Source: Dawidia cretensis
GTDB taxonomy: Bacteria > Bacteroidota > Bacteroidia > Cytophagales > Cyclobacteriaceae
Reading direction: 5' to 3'
DNA: 64,000 nt
Assembly: GCF_018598175.1 (NCBI RefSeq)
Contig: NZ_JAHESE010000032.1
Location: 21,250-85,249, forward strand
The notes under the pieces are model-generated. The model made no database searches. It was given only the letters and a program-made list of their open reading frames with translations, and had not been told where the DNA came from. The position numbers were made by a program, and so were the translations under genes. Shown here one piece after another: positions 42,892 to 52,994 of this stretch (its first letter is position 1; each line of letters begins with the position of its first letter).

Positions 42892-44097
42892 ATGTTAACC
42901 GTACTGTCCTATGCTGTACTGGGTATATTCTTATACCTGAGCGTGTGCACTTTGTACTTCGTCGTCATTGCGATTGCCAATGGCGTACAGAAGGAGCCTG
43001 ACTACACCGTTATTTCTTCCAAACGAAAGGTGGCTGTATTCATTCCCTGTTATAAAGAGGACACGATCATCCTGGACACCGCCCGGGCAGCGATCAGCCA
43101 TCCCTACCCCAACGCCGACTTCGATGTCTTTGTAATTGCCGACTCCATGCGACCGGAAACCATCGAGCATCTGCGCGCCTTACCCGTACAGGTGATCGAG
43201 GTAAGCTTCGACGTGAGCTCGAAATCCAGGTCGCTCCGTGCGGCACTAAACTGCGTGGATGACGCGCATTACGATATCGCCTTTGTGCTGGACGCCGACA
43301 ACATCATGTCGCCCGGCACGCTGGAGAAAGTAAATCATGCCTTTGCCCAGGGTGCACGCGCGGTGCAATGCCGGCGCATTGCCAAGAATCTGAACACGCC
43401 GGTGGCCTTGCTGGAGTGTATTAACGAGGAGCTGAACAACGTCATCTTCCGGCAGGGCCAGCGGTCACTGGGACTCTCCGCTACCTGTGCCGGGTCCGGC
43501 ATGGCGTTCGAGTTCGGCCTGCTGAAAGCAATCTTCAACCAGGAGGCTATCCTGCACGACACCGGCGAAGACAAAGAGATCGACCTGCAATTGCTCAAAA
43601 TGCACGTGCCGGTAGAGTACATTGCCGAGGCCTATATCTATGATGAAAAGGCCTCGGATGTGCAGACATTAAAAAAACAACGGCTGCGCTGGATAGAGGT
43701 TCACCTGCAACACATGGGCCGTTTCCTGGACCGCGACATGCTGGCATTGCCCATCGACCGCCACCTGCTGAACAAGATCATGCACTACCTGATCTTGCCC
43801 CGCTCCTTCTTTATAGCACTGATCCTGTTGGTCGTGGCCATGGGATTGGTAGACGCGGCCGTCGACTCGACCCTGTTGATCCCGGGCATTAAGTGGTGGA
43901 CGGCTGTCATCGGCGCGTATGCCATTGCCACATTCTCTTTCGTGCCGGCCAGGTATATGACCAAAAACACGCTCATGTCCCTCTCTCGCCTGCCCGGTAT
44001 TATCACCTCCATAGTCGTGAACATGTTCCGGGTGCGGCCGGGTCGGAAGGAGTTTCTGCACACAGAAAAGAAATTTATTCGTTCCCGAAGTCTATAG
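42892..44097 (+). CDS. membrane-bound family 2 glycosyltransferase
   Basis: About 401 residues. N-terminal membrane helix (VLSYAVLGIFLYLSVCTLYF), GT2 catalytic domain with VAVFIPCYKEDTI, the DxD-like LDADNIMSPG, TGEDKEIDLQLL and KKQRLRWIEVH (the QxxRW motif of processive synthases), then two or three C-terminal helices (SFFIALILLVVAMGLVDAAV). It makes or extends a polysaccharide from nucleotide sugars. The product is unknown. Start is unsure: ATG 42892, or TTG 42871, which has GAGGGGG four bases before it, unusual for this phylum. It stands alone with no export partners next to it. Confidence 0.86.
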   Translation: MLTVLSYAVLGIFLYLSVCTLYFVVIAIANGVQKEPDYTVISSKRKVAVFIPCYKEDTIILDTARAAISHPYPNADFDVFVIADSMRPETIEHLRALPVQVIEVSFDVSSKSRSLRAALNCVDDAHYDIAFVLDADNIMSPGTLEKVNHAFAQGARAVQCRRIAKNLNTPVALLECINEELNNVIFRQGQRSLGLSATCAGSGMAFEFGLLKAIFNQEAILHDTGEDKEIDLQLLKMHVPVEYIAEAYIYDEKASDVQTLKKQRLRWIEVHLQHMGRFLDRDMLALPIDRHLLNKIMHYLILPRSFFIALILLVVAMGLVDAAVDSTLLIPGIKWWTAVIGAYAIATFSFVPARYMTKNTLMSLSRLPGIITSIVVNMFRVRPGRKEFLHTEKKFIRSRSL

Positions 44098-44105
44098 TGC
44101 TCTCT

Positions 44106-44138
44106 GGTGGTTAATCGTTTAGCAGACGGTTAACCACC
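44106..44138 (+). terminator. hairpin after the GT2 gene, possible terminator
   Basis: Perfect 9-bp arms GGTGGTTAA / TTAACCACC around a 15-base loop, which itself can pair CGT with ACG. It starts 9 bases after the stop and is followed by TCTTATTG, a poor U-tract. Confidence 0.45.
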
Positions 44139-44262
44139 TCTTATTGAGGAATGCGCTACCCAGGGTGCCCGATTTATCAGCGGGAGTGTTGTAGAAATTT
44201 GTCGCCAGAATGTAAATTGGCAATGGCACAGTTTTATTTCCCGTGCTTGCGACGTGGCAACA

Positions 44263-47200
44263 ATGTATCAGCCTTGGAAGCTCAAAAAATACCTGGTCAA
44301 GCTGTTGAAGGTAATCGGATGGATCATACTTTCCATCGTGGTGCTGCTTATTGCCGTCGCCCTGCTGCTGCGCGTGCCTGCCGTGCAAAACCGGATCGTG
44401 CAAGCCGCCGTCGGTTTTCTGCATGATAAGATCGGCACCGAAGTCCGCCTGGACTATATCAGCCTGCAATTCCCCAAGAAGATTGTGCTGGAAGGATTCT
44501 ATGTGGAAGACCAGCAACGCGACACCTTATTATACGCCGCCAAGCTCGGAGTCGATACCGACCTGTGGGGCCTTACCCAAAAGAAAATCGAGCTCAACCA
44601 GGTACAGCTCGACGGCATCGTTGCAAACATCCGGCGTACGCTGCCCGACAGCGCCTTTAACTTCGACTATATCATTGCCGCCTTTACTTCTCCCGATACC
44701 ACCACGGTCGAAGAAACGGACACGACCGCCGCACCATGGATCTTTGCCGTGGAAGATGTAGCCCTCACCAACACCCGGACGACGTATGCCGACGCCGTGT
44801 CGGGCATAGACCTGGCGTTAAAAACCGCCTCATTGGAGGTAAGCATGGACGAGTTTGACCTGGAGCAGATGATCTTCCGGGCGGCCTCCATTGCAATCGA
44901 AGATACCCGGGGGCACTTTATCCAACATGAACGGATGCCGGCACCGGCGGTGGCCACGATCGCCGTTTCGGCCGACAGCTCCCAAAAGTCCGTTACGCTT
45001 GGAGTTGAATCGATCACCCTCAAGCGCATTCACGCCCGCTACGAAGACCTCCACGTCGGCCAGGCCCTGCAGGCCGACATCGCCGACGCAGCCGTGGCGG
45101 TAAACACCTTCGACCTCGACAATCAAATCATCCTGCTGGATGAATTTACGCTGCGCCAATCGTTCATCTCTTATCATCAGCTTACGATCGACTCATCGCG
45201 TTTGGCGCCTACGAATACCGCGCCCGTTGCCTCAACCGACACGATCCAGGCTAAATCCTGGCAGCTCGGCATTGAGAATCTTCAGCTCGCCAACAACATT
45301 CTTCAATACGATAACTTTAATCAACCACTGCAACCTCAGGGCGTAGACTTCAACCACTTCTGGCTAACACAATTCAACCTGGAGGGGGAAGACCTGACGA
45401 TGAAAGGCGCGGCCATCTCGGGGACCATCGAAGCACTTTCCTTCCGCGACAAAAGTGGTTTTGCGTTGACGGGATTTGAAAGCCGCTTCGCTATGACAGA
45501 CCACGCCGTCAGGGTCGAGGCCTTTCACCTGACCTCCCCGCGCACGAACATCAACCTGGAAGCCCAAGCCGCTTTTACTTCCTTTGAGACCCTCTCCACT
45601 ACGTATCCCGATGCATCCCTGGAGGTCGCGCTTACAAACACTTCGATCGCGTTGGAGGACATCCGGTTTTTACTGCCTGCGGTGCTCGATAGCCTGCCCA
45701 TCAATATCGATCCGCGCGCGATCATACGCACCGATTTGGTCTGCTCGGGCAAAGTAAAAGATTTGAACGTTCAACAGCTTACGATACGCGCCCTATCCAA
45801 TACTATTCTTGTGGCCAACGGTACTGTCAGGGGCCTACCCGACGTGCAGCAAACACAGCTCGCATTAAAACTTACCAAACTGCATACCACACGAACCGAT
45901 ATAGAAACTGTGGTAGCCGACTCGGTGCTCCCGAAGTCCATCACGCTACCGGAATGGCTGGACCTGACCGGCAACTTCAGCGGACCACTCACGGCGCCTA
46001 TAGCAAAAGCCACGCTCAAAACCGACCTAGGCTCACTCGACACCGACGTCAAGCTCAACCTTGACTCGATGGCCAAAGAGAACTACCGCGGCAGCATCAG
46101 CCTGAATAAATTCAACCTGGGCAAGCTGCTGCAGCAAGATTCCACGATGGGTATAATCGATCTGGACGCCAGTGCCCAGGGCCGTGGCTTGACGCTGGAA
46201 GACATCGATGCTGCGCTCAAGCTTACGATACACGAGTTCGAATATAGCGGCTATACCTATAAAGATTTTCGCCTGGATGGCACGTTGAGGAAATACTTTT
46301 TCTCCGGCACCGCTTTGCTGCACGATCCTAACCTGGACGTTACACTGAAAGGTGACCTGGACTACCAGGGCAACATACCACGTTATAAGCTCAACCTCGA
46401 GCTCAAGAATGCCGACCTCCAGGCCTTACACCTATCGCAGCGGCCGCTACGCACACGCGGCACACTGACGGTGGATGTGGCCACGGCCGATTTTAAAGTA
46501 ATAAACGGCGATATCGGCATCCGCAAGTTTGCCGTTTTTAATGGCAGTAAACTCTATGCCGTCGACTCGCTATTGTTTGCCTCGATCGATCAAAAGGGTC
46601 AAAGTGAGATTACGCTTCGCTCGGATATAATTTCTGGAGATTTCAAGGGTACCATTAACCTGGTCAGCATGCCCGAAGTAGTAACACGCCACATCAATCA
46701 ATACTTCTCGTTGCGTGATACAACCTATAAAAAACCTGTTGCACCGCAGGACTTTGAATTTTCGCTGGTGATCAAAAACACCGATCTGCTGACGGAGATC
46801 ATCTTTCCCGAGTTGGAACCTTTTGTACCGGGTGAGATTGCCGGCGAGTTTGATAGTCGCAACGACAAGCTGGACCTACGGGTACACTTGTCAAAAATAA
46901 AATATAGTGGTTTGGCACTCGACTCCATCGGTCTGGTGGTCAAATCCAATAAACAATCCCTGGACTATACGTTCCGCCTTAAAAAAATCAGCATGGACAC
47001 GCTGCGGGTGGAGGAGATCAAGCTGGCCGGCAACGTGCAGCACGACTCCATCCGTACACGGCTGATCATCCTCGATTCGCTACAAAAAGAAAAGTATCTC
47101 CTGGGAGGTGTTTTTAATAGTTTTGAGGATGCCTTCCAATTCCGGTTTTTGCCCGGGCAGGTCGTACTGAACTACCAGGACTGGAAGACGCCGATGTATA

Positions 47201-49272
47201 ATACCTTGCGCTTCACAGGCGCCGGCGTTATGCCCAACAACTTTTACATTGCACATGGTGAGGAACGCATTCTGCTGGTAAAGCAAGATGACCGTGACTC
47301 GACGCTCTCCGTGGTGTTTAACCAGGTAGATCTCAGCAACATCACGAGCATTATTGAAGGCACAACGCCTATAGCAGGCGTCATTGATGGCGACGTGACG
47401 CTCAGCGCGGCAGCGGGTGGTTCTTTTAACTCCACCGCCTATATACACGATCTGAAAATTTTGGAACGTGGGTGGGGCGATCTGGCACTGCAACTGGGCA
47501 AGACCGCGAACGGTCCTTTCAACGTGGACTTGCGCATGGAGGGGGACGACATCGATGTAGTCGCGGCGGGATACTTCGTTTCAAACATACCGAAACCCGA
47601 AATACATTTCACAACAACACTCAACAAGCTCAACCTCTCATCGGTCGAGCCGTTTACGTTCGGACACGTCAAAAACTTAAAAGGGCAGCTCACCGGCGCA
47701 GTCAAGATCGATGGCGTATCGGCCGCGCCCAAGATCGACGGCGAGCTGCGTTTTCGCGAGGCAGAATTTATCCCTGCCATCGCCGGCAGTAAATTCTTGT
47801 TAAAGGATGAAGTGATCAGACTTACCGGCACGGGACTCACGCTAAACGACTTCACCATTCGCGACGTACAAAACAACACAGCACGTTTTGACGGTACGAT
47901 AAAGACAGCCGGTTTCGCAGAATTCGACCTCAACCTGCGTGTGAACGCGCAGAATTTCCAGCTACTCAACACCAAAGCCACCGATAACGATCTCTTTTAC
48001 GGCAACGTGCGCATCAACACCAAGGCCATTATCACCGGCACTTCCAACCTACCCAAAATTCAAGTGGAGGCCAGTCTGGCGAAGGACAGCGAGTTTACCT
48101 ATGTCGTGCCGCAGTCTGAAAAGGGTGTGCTGGAACAAGAGGGCATTGTTAGGTTTGTAGACCGCGATGCCGTAAAAGATCCATTCTTAAAATCGCTCAA
48201 ACTGGAGGACACCGTCAAGACTACCTTCCAGGGCATTGACCTGACGGCTAATATCGAGTTGGAAGATACGGAGACCTTCAGCATCGTGATCGACCCCGTT
48301 ACAGGCGACAAGCTCAGTGTGAAGGGGAACGCAACGTTAACACTCGACATCAGTCCTTCTGGCGACATGCAGCTTTCGGGCCGGTACGAGGTAACGGAAG
48401 GCAGCTATAACCTTTCCTTCTATAAGCTTGTGAAGCGTGAGTTCAAAATTGAAAAAGGCAGCTATATCATGTGGACGGGCGATGTCATGGAGGCGGACCT
48501 GAACCTGCGGGCAATCTATGAAGTGGAGACGTCTCCGATCGATCTCGTGGCGGGGTCAGCGCCGAGTGGCGCTCAGCAGGATCTGCGATACCGACAACGA
48601 CTTCCTTTCCTGGTATACCTCAACATCAAAGGCGATCTGCTGACGCCTGATATCAGCTTCGAGCTTGACATGCCGCAGGAAGATCAGGATGCCTTTAGCG
48701 GCGAAATCTATGCGCGCATTAAAGATATAAACACCCGTGAGTCCGACCTCAACAAACAGGTCTTCGCGTTACTGGTGTTAAAGCGTTTTATTTCTGAGAA
48801 CCCGCTTGACACACAAGGCGGTTCAGACGTTTCCGCCTCTGCCCGTCGCAGTGTGAGCAAACTCCTCACCGAACAGCTCAATCGCCTCTCTGACAACGTC
48901 AAAGGCGTTCAACTGACGGTCGACTTAAAATCCTATGAGGATTATTCTTCCGGGCAGGCCCAGGGCCAAACGCAGCTACAGCTAGGTCTTTCCAAATCAC
49001 TTTTCGACGAGCGCTTAGTGGTGAAAGTTTCAGGCAACGTTGACGTCGAGGGCCAGACGGCTAATCAAAACTCGGCAGCCGACTATATTGGTGACCTGGC
49101 GCTGGAATATAAACTGACAGCCGACGGCCGCCTGCGTGTGACAGGCTTCCGCAACAGCAACTATGATATGATTGACGGCGAGCTGATCGAAACCGGCGCC
49201 GGCTTTATCTATATAAAAGATTATGACGCCTTCCGCGAGCTCTTTAAATCAAATGCCACGGAAAATGAATAA
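44263..49272 (+). CDS. tamB: TamB-like translocation/assembly module protein (DUF490)
   Basis: 1669 residues from the ATG at 44263 (a GTG three codons earlier is possible). One N-terminal membrane anchor (IILSIVVLLIAVALLLRV), AsmA-like start (RVPAVQNRIVQAAVGFLHDK), then a very long run of beta-strands forming the hydrophobic groove, and the C-terminal TamB domain (SVKGNATLTLDISPSGDMQL, SGRYEVTEGSYNLSFYKLVK, VFALLVLKRFIS). It bridges inner and outer membranes and helps lipid transport or outer-membrane protein assembly. It overlaps the next gene by 8 bases, showing that the two are co-translated partners. Confidence 0.92.
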   Translation: MYQPWKLKKYLVKLLKVIGWIILSIVVLLIAVALLLRVPAVQNRIVQAAVGFLHDKIGTEVRLDYISLQFPKKIVLEGFYVEDQQRDTLLYAAKLGVDTDLWGLTQKKIELNQVQLDGIVANIRRTLPDSAFNFDYIIAAFTSPDTTTVEETDTTAAPWIFAVEDVALTNTRTTYADAVSGIDLALKTASLEVSMDEFDLEQMIFRAASIAIEDTRGHFIQHERMPAPAVATIAVSADSSQKSVTLGVESITLKRIHARYEDLHVGQALQADIADAAVAVNTFDLDNQIILLDEFTLRQSFISYHQLTIDSSRLAPTNTAPVASTDTIQAKSWQLGIENLQLANNILQYDNFNQPLQPQGVDFNHFWLTQFNLEGEDLTMKGAAISGTIEALSFRDKSGFALTGFESRFAMTDHAVRVEAFHLTSPRTNINLEAQAAFTSFETLSTTYPDASLEVALTNTSIALEDIRFLLPAVLDSLPINIDPRAIIRTDLVCSGKVKDLNVQQLTIRALSNTILVANGTVRGLPDVQQTQLALKLTKLHTTRTDIETVVADSVLPKSITLPEWLDLTGNFSGPLTAPIAKATLKTDLGSLDTDVKLNLDSMAKENYRGSISLNKFNLGKLLQQDSTMGIIDLDASAQGRGLTLEDIDAALKLTIHEFEYSGYTYKDFRLDGTLRKYFFSGTALLHDPNLDVTLKGDLDYQGNIPRYKLNLELKNADLQALHLSQRPLRTRGTLTVDVATADFKVINGDIGIRKFAVFNGSKLYAVDSLLFASIDQKGQSEITLRSDIISGDFKGTINLVSMPEVVTRHINQYFSLRDTTYKKPVAPQDFEFSLVIKNTDLLTEIIFPELEPFVPGEIAGEFDSRNDKLDLRVHLSKIKYSGLALDSIGLVVKSNKQSLDYTFRLKKISMDTLRVEEIKLAGNVQHDSIRTRLIILDSLQKEKYLLGGVFNSFEDAFQFRFLPGQVVLNYQDWKTPMYNTLRFTGAGVMPNNFYIAHGEERILLVKQDDRDSTLSVVFNQVDLSNITSIIEGTTPIAGVIDGDVTLSAAAGGSFNSTAYIHDLKILERGWGDLALQLGKTANGPFNVDLRMEGDDIDVVAAGYFVSNIPKPEIHFTTTLNKLNLSSVEPFTFGHVKNLKGQLTGAVKIDGVSAAPKIDGELRFREAEFIPAIAGSKFLLKDEVIRLTGTGLTLNDFTIRDVQNNTARFDGTIKTAGFAEFDLNLRVNAQNFQLLNTKATDNDLFYGNVRINTKAIITGTSNLPKIQVEASLAKDSEFTYVVPQSEKGVLEQEGIVRFVDRDAVKDPFLKSLKLEDTVKTTFQGIDLTANIELEDTETFSIVIDPVTGDKLSVKGNATLTLDISPSGDMQLSGRYEVTEGSYNLSFYKLVKREFKIEKGSYIMWTGDVMEADLNLRAIYEVETSPIDLVAGSAPSGAQQDLRYRQRLPFLVYLNIKGDLLTPDISFELDMPQEDQDAFSGEIYARIKDINTRESDLNKQVFALLVLKRFISENPLDTQGGSDVSASARRSVSKLLTEQLNRLSDNVKGVQLTVDLKSYEDYSSGQAQGQTQLQLGLSKSLFDERLVVKVSGNVDVEGQTANQNSAADYIGDLALEYKLTADGRLRVTGFRNSNYDMIDGELIETGAGFIYIKDYDAFRELFKSNATENE

Positions 49273-51736
49273 GCGCCTTCTCACCGTCTGTCCGTGTGTA
49301 TCGTCGGGATTGTATATCCCTTTTCTATTATTCTTTGCGATATTATTACCCGGTTGCACAGCCACCCGGTATCTCCCACCGGGCGAGACATTTTACAATG
49401 GTGCTGAGATAGACTTTCAAATGCCACAGGGTGCTGTTCGTCGGCGCGGTACGCTGGAAACGGAAATGCAGGAGTATATTGTACCCAAACCAAACGATAA
49501 GATTTTAGGCGCACGACCCTGGGTATGGCTTTATTATGTGGCCGGGACGCCAAAAAAGGAAAAAGGGCTTCGAAGCTTTCTAAAAAAGAAGATCGGCCAG
49601 GCGCCGGTGTTATTAAAAGACGCCACCCCCGACCGCACGGCCAATCTTCTGACGGGCTACTTAAATAACGAAGGCTACTTTGAGTCAAAGGTTGTACCCG
49701 AAATAAAAAAGGGTAAAACGCAAAGTACCGTTATCTATCACACCGAACTGCACAGGGCCTATCGGTTACGAACCATCACCTATCCGAAAGGTCGGGACAG
49801 CACCTATGCTGTCGTGCTGCGTACGTTGCGTGAGAAATCCATTCTTCGGCCCAACATCCGCTACGACTTGGAACGCCTGAAAGCTGAGCAGGAGCGCATT
49901 GAAGAAGAAGTGGAAAACGTAGGTTTCTTTTACTTTGACGACCGCTACCTGATCTTTGAAGCCGATAGTACCGTGGGTGAGAAAAAAGTAGATCTAACAT
50001 TGCGTTTGGAAAAAGATATTCCCCCGCGCGCCCGTAAGATATATCGGCTGGATAAGATCAATGTCTTTCCCAACTATGTGCTTTCAACCGACACGCTGCC
50101 AAACACGAAGTCCGATACGACGATGGTGAACAATTACCAGTACATCGACAACAAACATGCTTTCCGTCCGCGCATTATTACCGACGTTATCAATCTGAAG
50201 AAAGGCGAGCTATACAGCCGCGAAGCGCGCGAGCTGTCGCTTAGCCACTTGATGGGCCTGGGCACTTTTAAGTTTGTAAATATTAAATTTACTGAGTCGC
50301 CGCGAACCGACTCGGCCATGCTGGACGCACAAATCCTCATGACACCGCTGAAGAAAAAATCACTGCGGGCGGAAATTCAGGCAACATCAAAATCCAACAA
50401 CTTTGTGGGACCGGGCGTAGCCTTTACGTTCACAAACCGGAATTTCCTGCGCGGCGCTGAGTTGTTTCAACTTAAACTTACCTCGGCCTATGAGGTGCAA
50501 ATCAGCAAGCAGGTGTCACAACCCGTCAACTCGCTGGAGTTGGGGCTGGAGTCCAGTCTGACGATACCGCGTTTTATTTCGCCGATTAAAATTGACTATA
50601 AATCCAGCCGCTATTTGCCAAAGACGGTAATCAAGGCTGCCGTCAATGTCCAGAACCGGGTTCTGTATTACCGGTTAACCTCGTTCAACGTAGCCTACGG
50701 GTATAACTGGCGGGAATCGTCCTCTAAAAGCCACGAGCTATATCCGGTCGATATTGCTTTTGTGCAAACGAAGAAGACTAAAGATTTCGAAGATATGCTG
50801 ACGGGAAACACCGTACTCTCCAGTTCATTTGTCGATCAGTTCATCGTCGGCACACGCTACTCCTATACGCTCAATACGCAGCTTTCCCAGGAAGTCGCCC
50901 AGAAATACGAGCGCCGCAAATTTCGCGAGCACAACTTCTATTTTAATGGCAACATCGATGTAGCCGGCAATTTGCTCAATACAGTCCAGCGCACGTCCGG
51001 AATAAAACCTGGCCTGGAACAAGACGGCAGAAAGGTCCACACCTTATTTAACTCGCCCTACTCCCAATATGTGCGGGGTGATGTCGATTTTCGTTATTAC
51101 TGGCAATGGGCACGGCACAGTAAGATAGCCACCCGTGCGGTCGCAGGTGTTGGCTATGCCTATGGCAATTCGCGAACCATGCCCTACATTAAACAATTTG
51201 CCATTGGTGGCTCGAACAGTATCCGGGCATTTCCCGCACGCTCGCTCGGCCCCGGCTCGTACGTGTTAGACCTCGACAAGGCGTTCTTTATCGACCAGCG
51301 CGGCGACATTAAACTGGAAGCAAACGCTGAGTATCGGTTTGATATCATCAAGTCTTTCAAAGGCGCGGTATTTGTCGATGCGGGTAACATTTGGTTGATG
51401 CGCCCGGATCCGGAAACACTGGAGAACGGAGAACCGAACACGGCTAAGCGCGTCGGCGGAGAATTCCAACGCAAATCCTTTATGAATGAAATTGCCGTCG
51501 GCACTGGTATAGGCTTCCGAATGGATTTCAGTTTTTTTGTACTACGACTGGATATAGCCTTCCCGCTCCGTAAGGCAATTCTGTACCCTGAAGAGAAAGG
51601 GGAAACCGCAGCGGTTGTGTCCGAGGAGCAAGCACGCCAGCGATGGAGATGGGTATTTGATGACATTGACTTCACCAAACCCGGTTGGCGAAGCGACAAC
51701 CTCATCTTTAACATCGCGATCGGCTATCCGTTCTGA
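49265..51736 (+). CDS. TamL-like BamA/TamA-family outer-membrane lipoprotein
   Basis: About 823 residues from the ATG at 49265, inside the end of tamB. Earlier in-frame ATGs exist at 49253 and 49223, but 49265 gives the best leader. The lipobox FAILLPGCTATRYLPPGE (Cys near residue 31) marks the TamL type of Bacteroidota, a BamA-superfamily protein acylated at its N-terminus. POTRA-like parts follow (RLRTITYPKGRDSTYAVVLR, FYFDDRYLIFEADS), then the 16-strand barrel with IKQFAIGGSNSIRAFPARSL (the conserved loop-6 region) and the closing GWRSDNLIFNIAIGYPF. It works with TamB. The last 13 bases overlap the convergent lacI-type gene. Confidence 0.92.
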   Translation: MNKRLLTVCPCVSSGLYIPFLLFFAILLPGCTATRYLPPGETFYNGAEIDFQMPQGAVRRRGTLETEMQEYIVPKPNDKILGARPWVWLYYVAGTPKKEKGLRSFLKKKIGQAPVLLKDATPDRTANLLTGYLNNEGYFESKVVPEIKKGKTQSTVIYHTELHRAYRLRTITYPKGRDSTYAVVLRTLREKSILRPNIRYDLERLKAEQERIEEEVENVGFFYFDDRYLIFEADSTVGEKKVDLTLRLEKDIPPRARKIYRLDKINVFPNYVLSTDTLPNTKSDTTMVNNYQYIDNKHAFRPRIITDVINLKKGELYSREARELSLSHLMGLGTFKFVNIKFTESPRTDSAMLDAQILMTPLKKKSLRAEIQATSKSNNFVGPGVAFTFTNRNFLRGAELFQLKLTSAYEVQISKQVSQPVNSLELGLESSLTIPRFISPIKIDYKSSRYLPKTVIKAAVNVQNRVLYYRLTSFNVAYGYNWRESSSKSHELYPVDIAFVQTKKTKDFEDMLTGNTVLSSSFVDQFIVGTRYSYTLNTQLSQEVAQKYERRKFREHNFYFNGNIDVAGNLLNTVQRTSGIKPGLEQDGRKVHTLFNSPYSQYVRGDVDFRYYWQWARHSKIATRAVAGVGYAYGNSRTMPYIKQFAIGGSNSIRAFPARSLGPGSYVLDLDKAFFIDQRGDIKLEANAEYRFDIIKSFKGAVFVDAGNIWLMRPDPETLENGEPNTAKRVGGEFQRKSFMNEIAVGTGIGFRMDFSFFVLRLDIAFPLRKAILYPEEKGETAAVVSEEQARQRWRWVFDDIDFTKPGWRSDNLIFNIAIGYPF

Positions 51737-52767
51737 TCAGGGCTTTTGCGCAACGTAGAATCGCGTACAATCAACTCGTGGCGCAGCACAATGGTGTTCA
51801 GGCTTGCGCCTTCCAGGCGGTCCAGGCGGCGGATCAACGTAGAGGCGGCCAGCTCCCCCATCTCCTCACCCGGATAATTCACTGTCGTGAGATTAGGCTC
51901 CACTACTTTTGATATCGGGTCGTTGTTAAAACCGGCTATGGCAATCTGTTCCGGTATTTTTATACCCGCTTGTTTTAAGGCCCGCAGACAACTTACCGCA
52001 CAGGAGTCATTGGCGGAAAAGACGCCGTCGGGCAACGGTTTCATGGCAAGGATGGCACGCGCTGCTTCCGCACCCGCCTGGTCACTCAGATTGCCTGCGA
52101 GCACCATGCTTTCGTCAAAGGCCAGGTTGTTATCGCGCAGGGCCTGCTGGTAACCGCGCAGCCTGTCGGCATACACTGCTCCCTTCGATTGGGCGGTGAG
52201 GTGTACAATACGCGTGCTACCCTGGCGGATCAGGTGCGTGGTGACTTCGTAGGCTGCCTTGTAATTATCGATCACAAGGCTGGTACACTGCGGATGGTCG
52301 AGCACGCGATCAAAAAAGATGAGCGGTATATTTTTATCGAGAAACAAACTGAAATGCGAGAGACTTTCGCTGTCATACGCCACGGATACAAGCAGGCCAT
52401 CGACACGGCTGTTGTATAACGTGCGCACGTTGGTCTCTTCCTTTTTCACCGACTCGGCCGACTGGCTGATGATCAGGTTATACCCCGCGGCATTGGCTAC
52501 CTTCTCCATGCCCGCAATGACAAATGACATGAAGTAGCTATTCAAACGCGGCACAATCACACCAATCGTATTGGTGCGGGAGCGGCGCAGGTTACTCGCA
52601 AACATGTTTTGTTGGTAGCCCATCTCACGCGCCTTGTCGAGAATACGCTTACGTGTATCCTTGCGAATGGCGGGGTGGTCTTTCAGGCCACGGCTGATGG
52701 TGGCCGGCGAAAGGCTCAGCGCCTCGGCGATGTCGTATATCGTGACTTCTTTATGGGTTCCGCTCAT
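51724..52767 (-). CDS. LacI-family transcriptional regulator
   Basis: 347 residues. N-terminal helix-turn-helix TIYDIAEALSLSPATISRGL with hinge NMFASNLRRSRTNTIGVIVP, then the periplasmic-binding-like sensor domain (LIISQSAESVKKEE, IPLIFFDRVLDH, DGVFSANDSCAVSCLRALKQ, IAIAGFNNDPISKVVEPNLT). It lies divergent to the GH115-GH10-uxuA cluster, and two palindromic sites with the core AATCGGTT lie between. It probably represses the cluster and is released by a sugar from glucuronoxylan. The ligand is inferred from position only. Confidence 0.93.
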   Translation of the reverse strand: MSGTHKEVTIYDIAEALSLSPATISRGLKDHPAIRKDTRKRILDKAREMGYQQNMFASNLRRSRTNTIGVIVPRLNSYFMSFVIAGMEKVANAAGYNLIISQSAESVKKEETNVRTLYNSRVDGLLVSVAYDSESLSHFSLFLDKNIPLIFFDRVLDHPQCTSLVIDNYKAAYEVTTHLIRQGSTRIVHLTAQSKGAVYADRLRGYQQALRDNNLAFDESMVLAGNLSDQAGAEAARAILAMKPLPDGVFSANDSCAVSCLRALKQAGIKIPEQIAIAGFNNDPISKVVEPNLTTVNYPGEEMGELAASTLIRRLDRLEGASLNTIVLRHELIVRDSTLRKSPDQNG

Positions 52768-52883
52768 GGGTAATGTCGTACTGCGTAGTTAACGAGAAGT
52801 CACGAGGGAAAAAAGGCCGGAAGATGAACTTGACCTGAAAAGCCAAAAAAGCCTCCTGAGTGCACTTCGGGGGGCATTTTTTG

Positions 52884-52897
52884 TTAAATCGGTTTCA
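52884..52897. promoter_or_regulatory. secondary LacI-type operator
   Basis: TTAAATCGGTTTCA: centre AAATCGGTTT is symmetric except for the T-G pair, and shares AATCGGTT with the main site 66 bp away. Imperfect outer positions suggest a weaker auxiliary operator. Confidence 0.45.
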
Positions 52898-52948
52898 TAC
52901 CAAAAAATGTCCTTTGGAGCTTCAATGGGCCTTTCATAAAATAATTTT

Positions 52949-52964
52949 ATGCAATCGGTTGCAT
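52949..52964. promoter_or_regulatory. LacI-type operator in the xylan cluster promoter
   Basis: ATGCAATCGGTTGCAT is symmetric at all but one pair around a central CG, the classical LacI/GalR operator form. It follows a TAATTTTA (52942-52949) that resembles the -7 element, and the GH115 ATG is 31 bases further. Repressor binding here would block transcription. Confidence 0.7.
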
Positions 52965-52994
52965 TATCTTCTGCAATCCTGGAAATTCGTTTCC

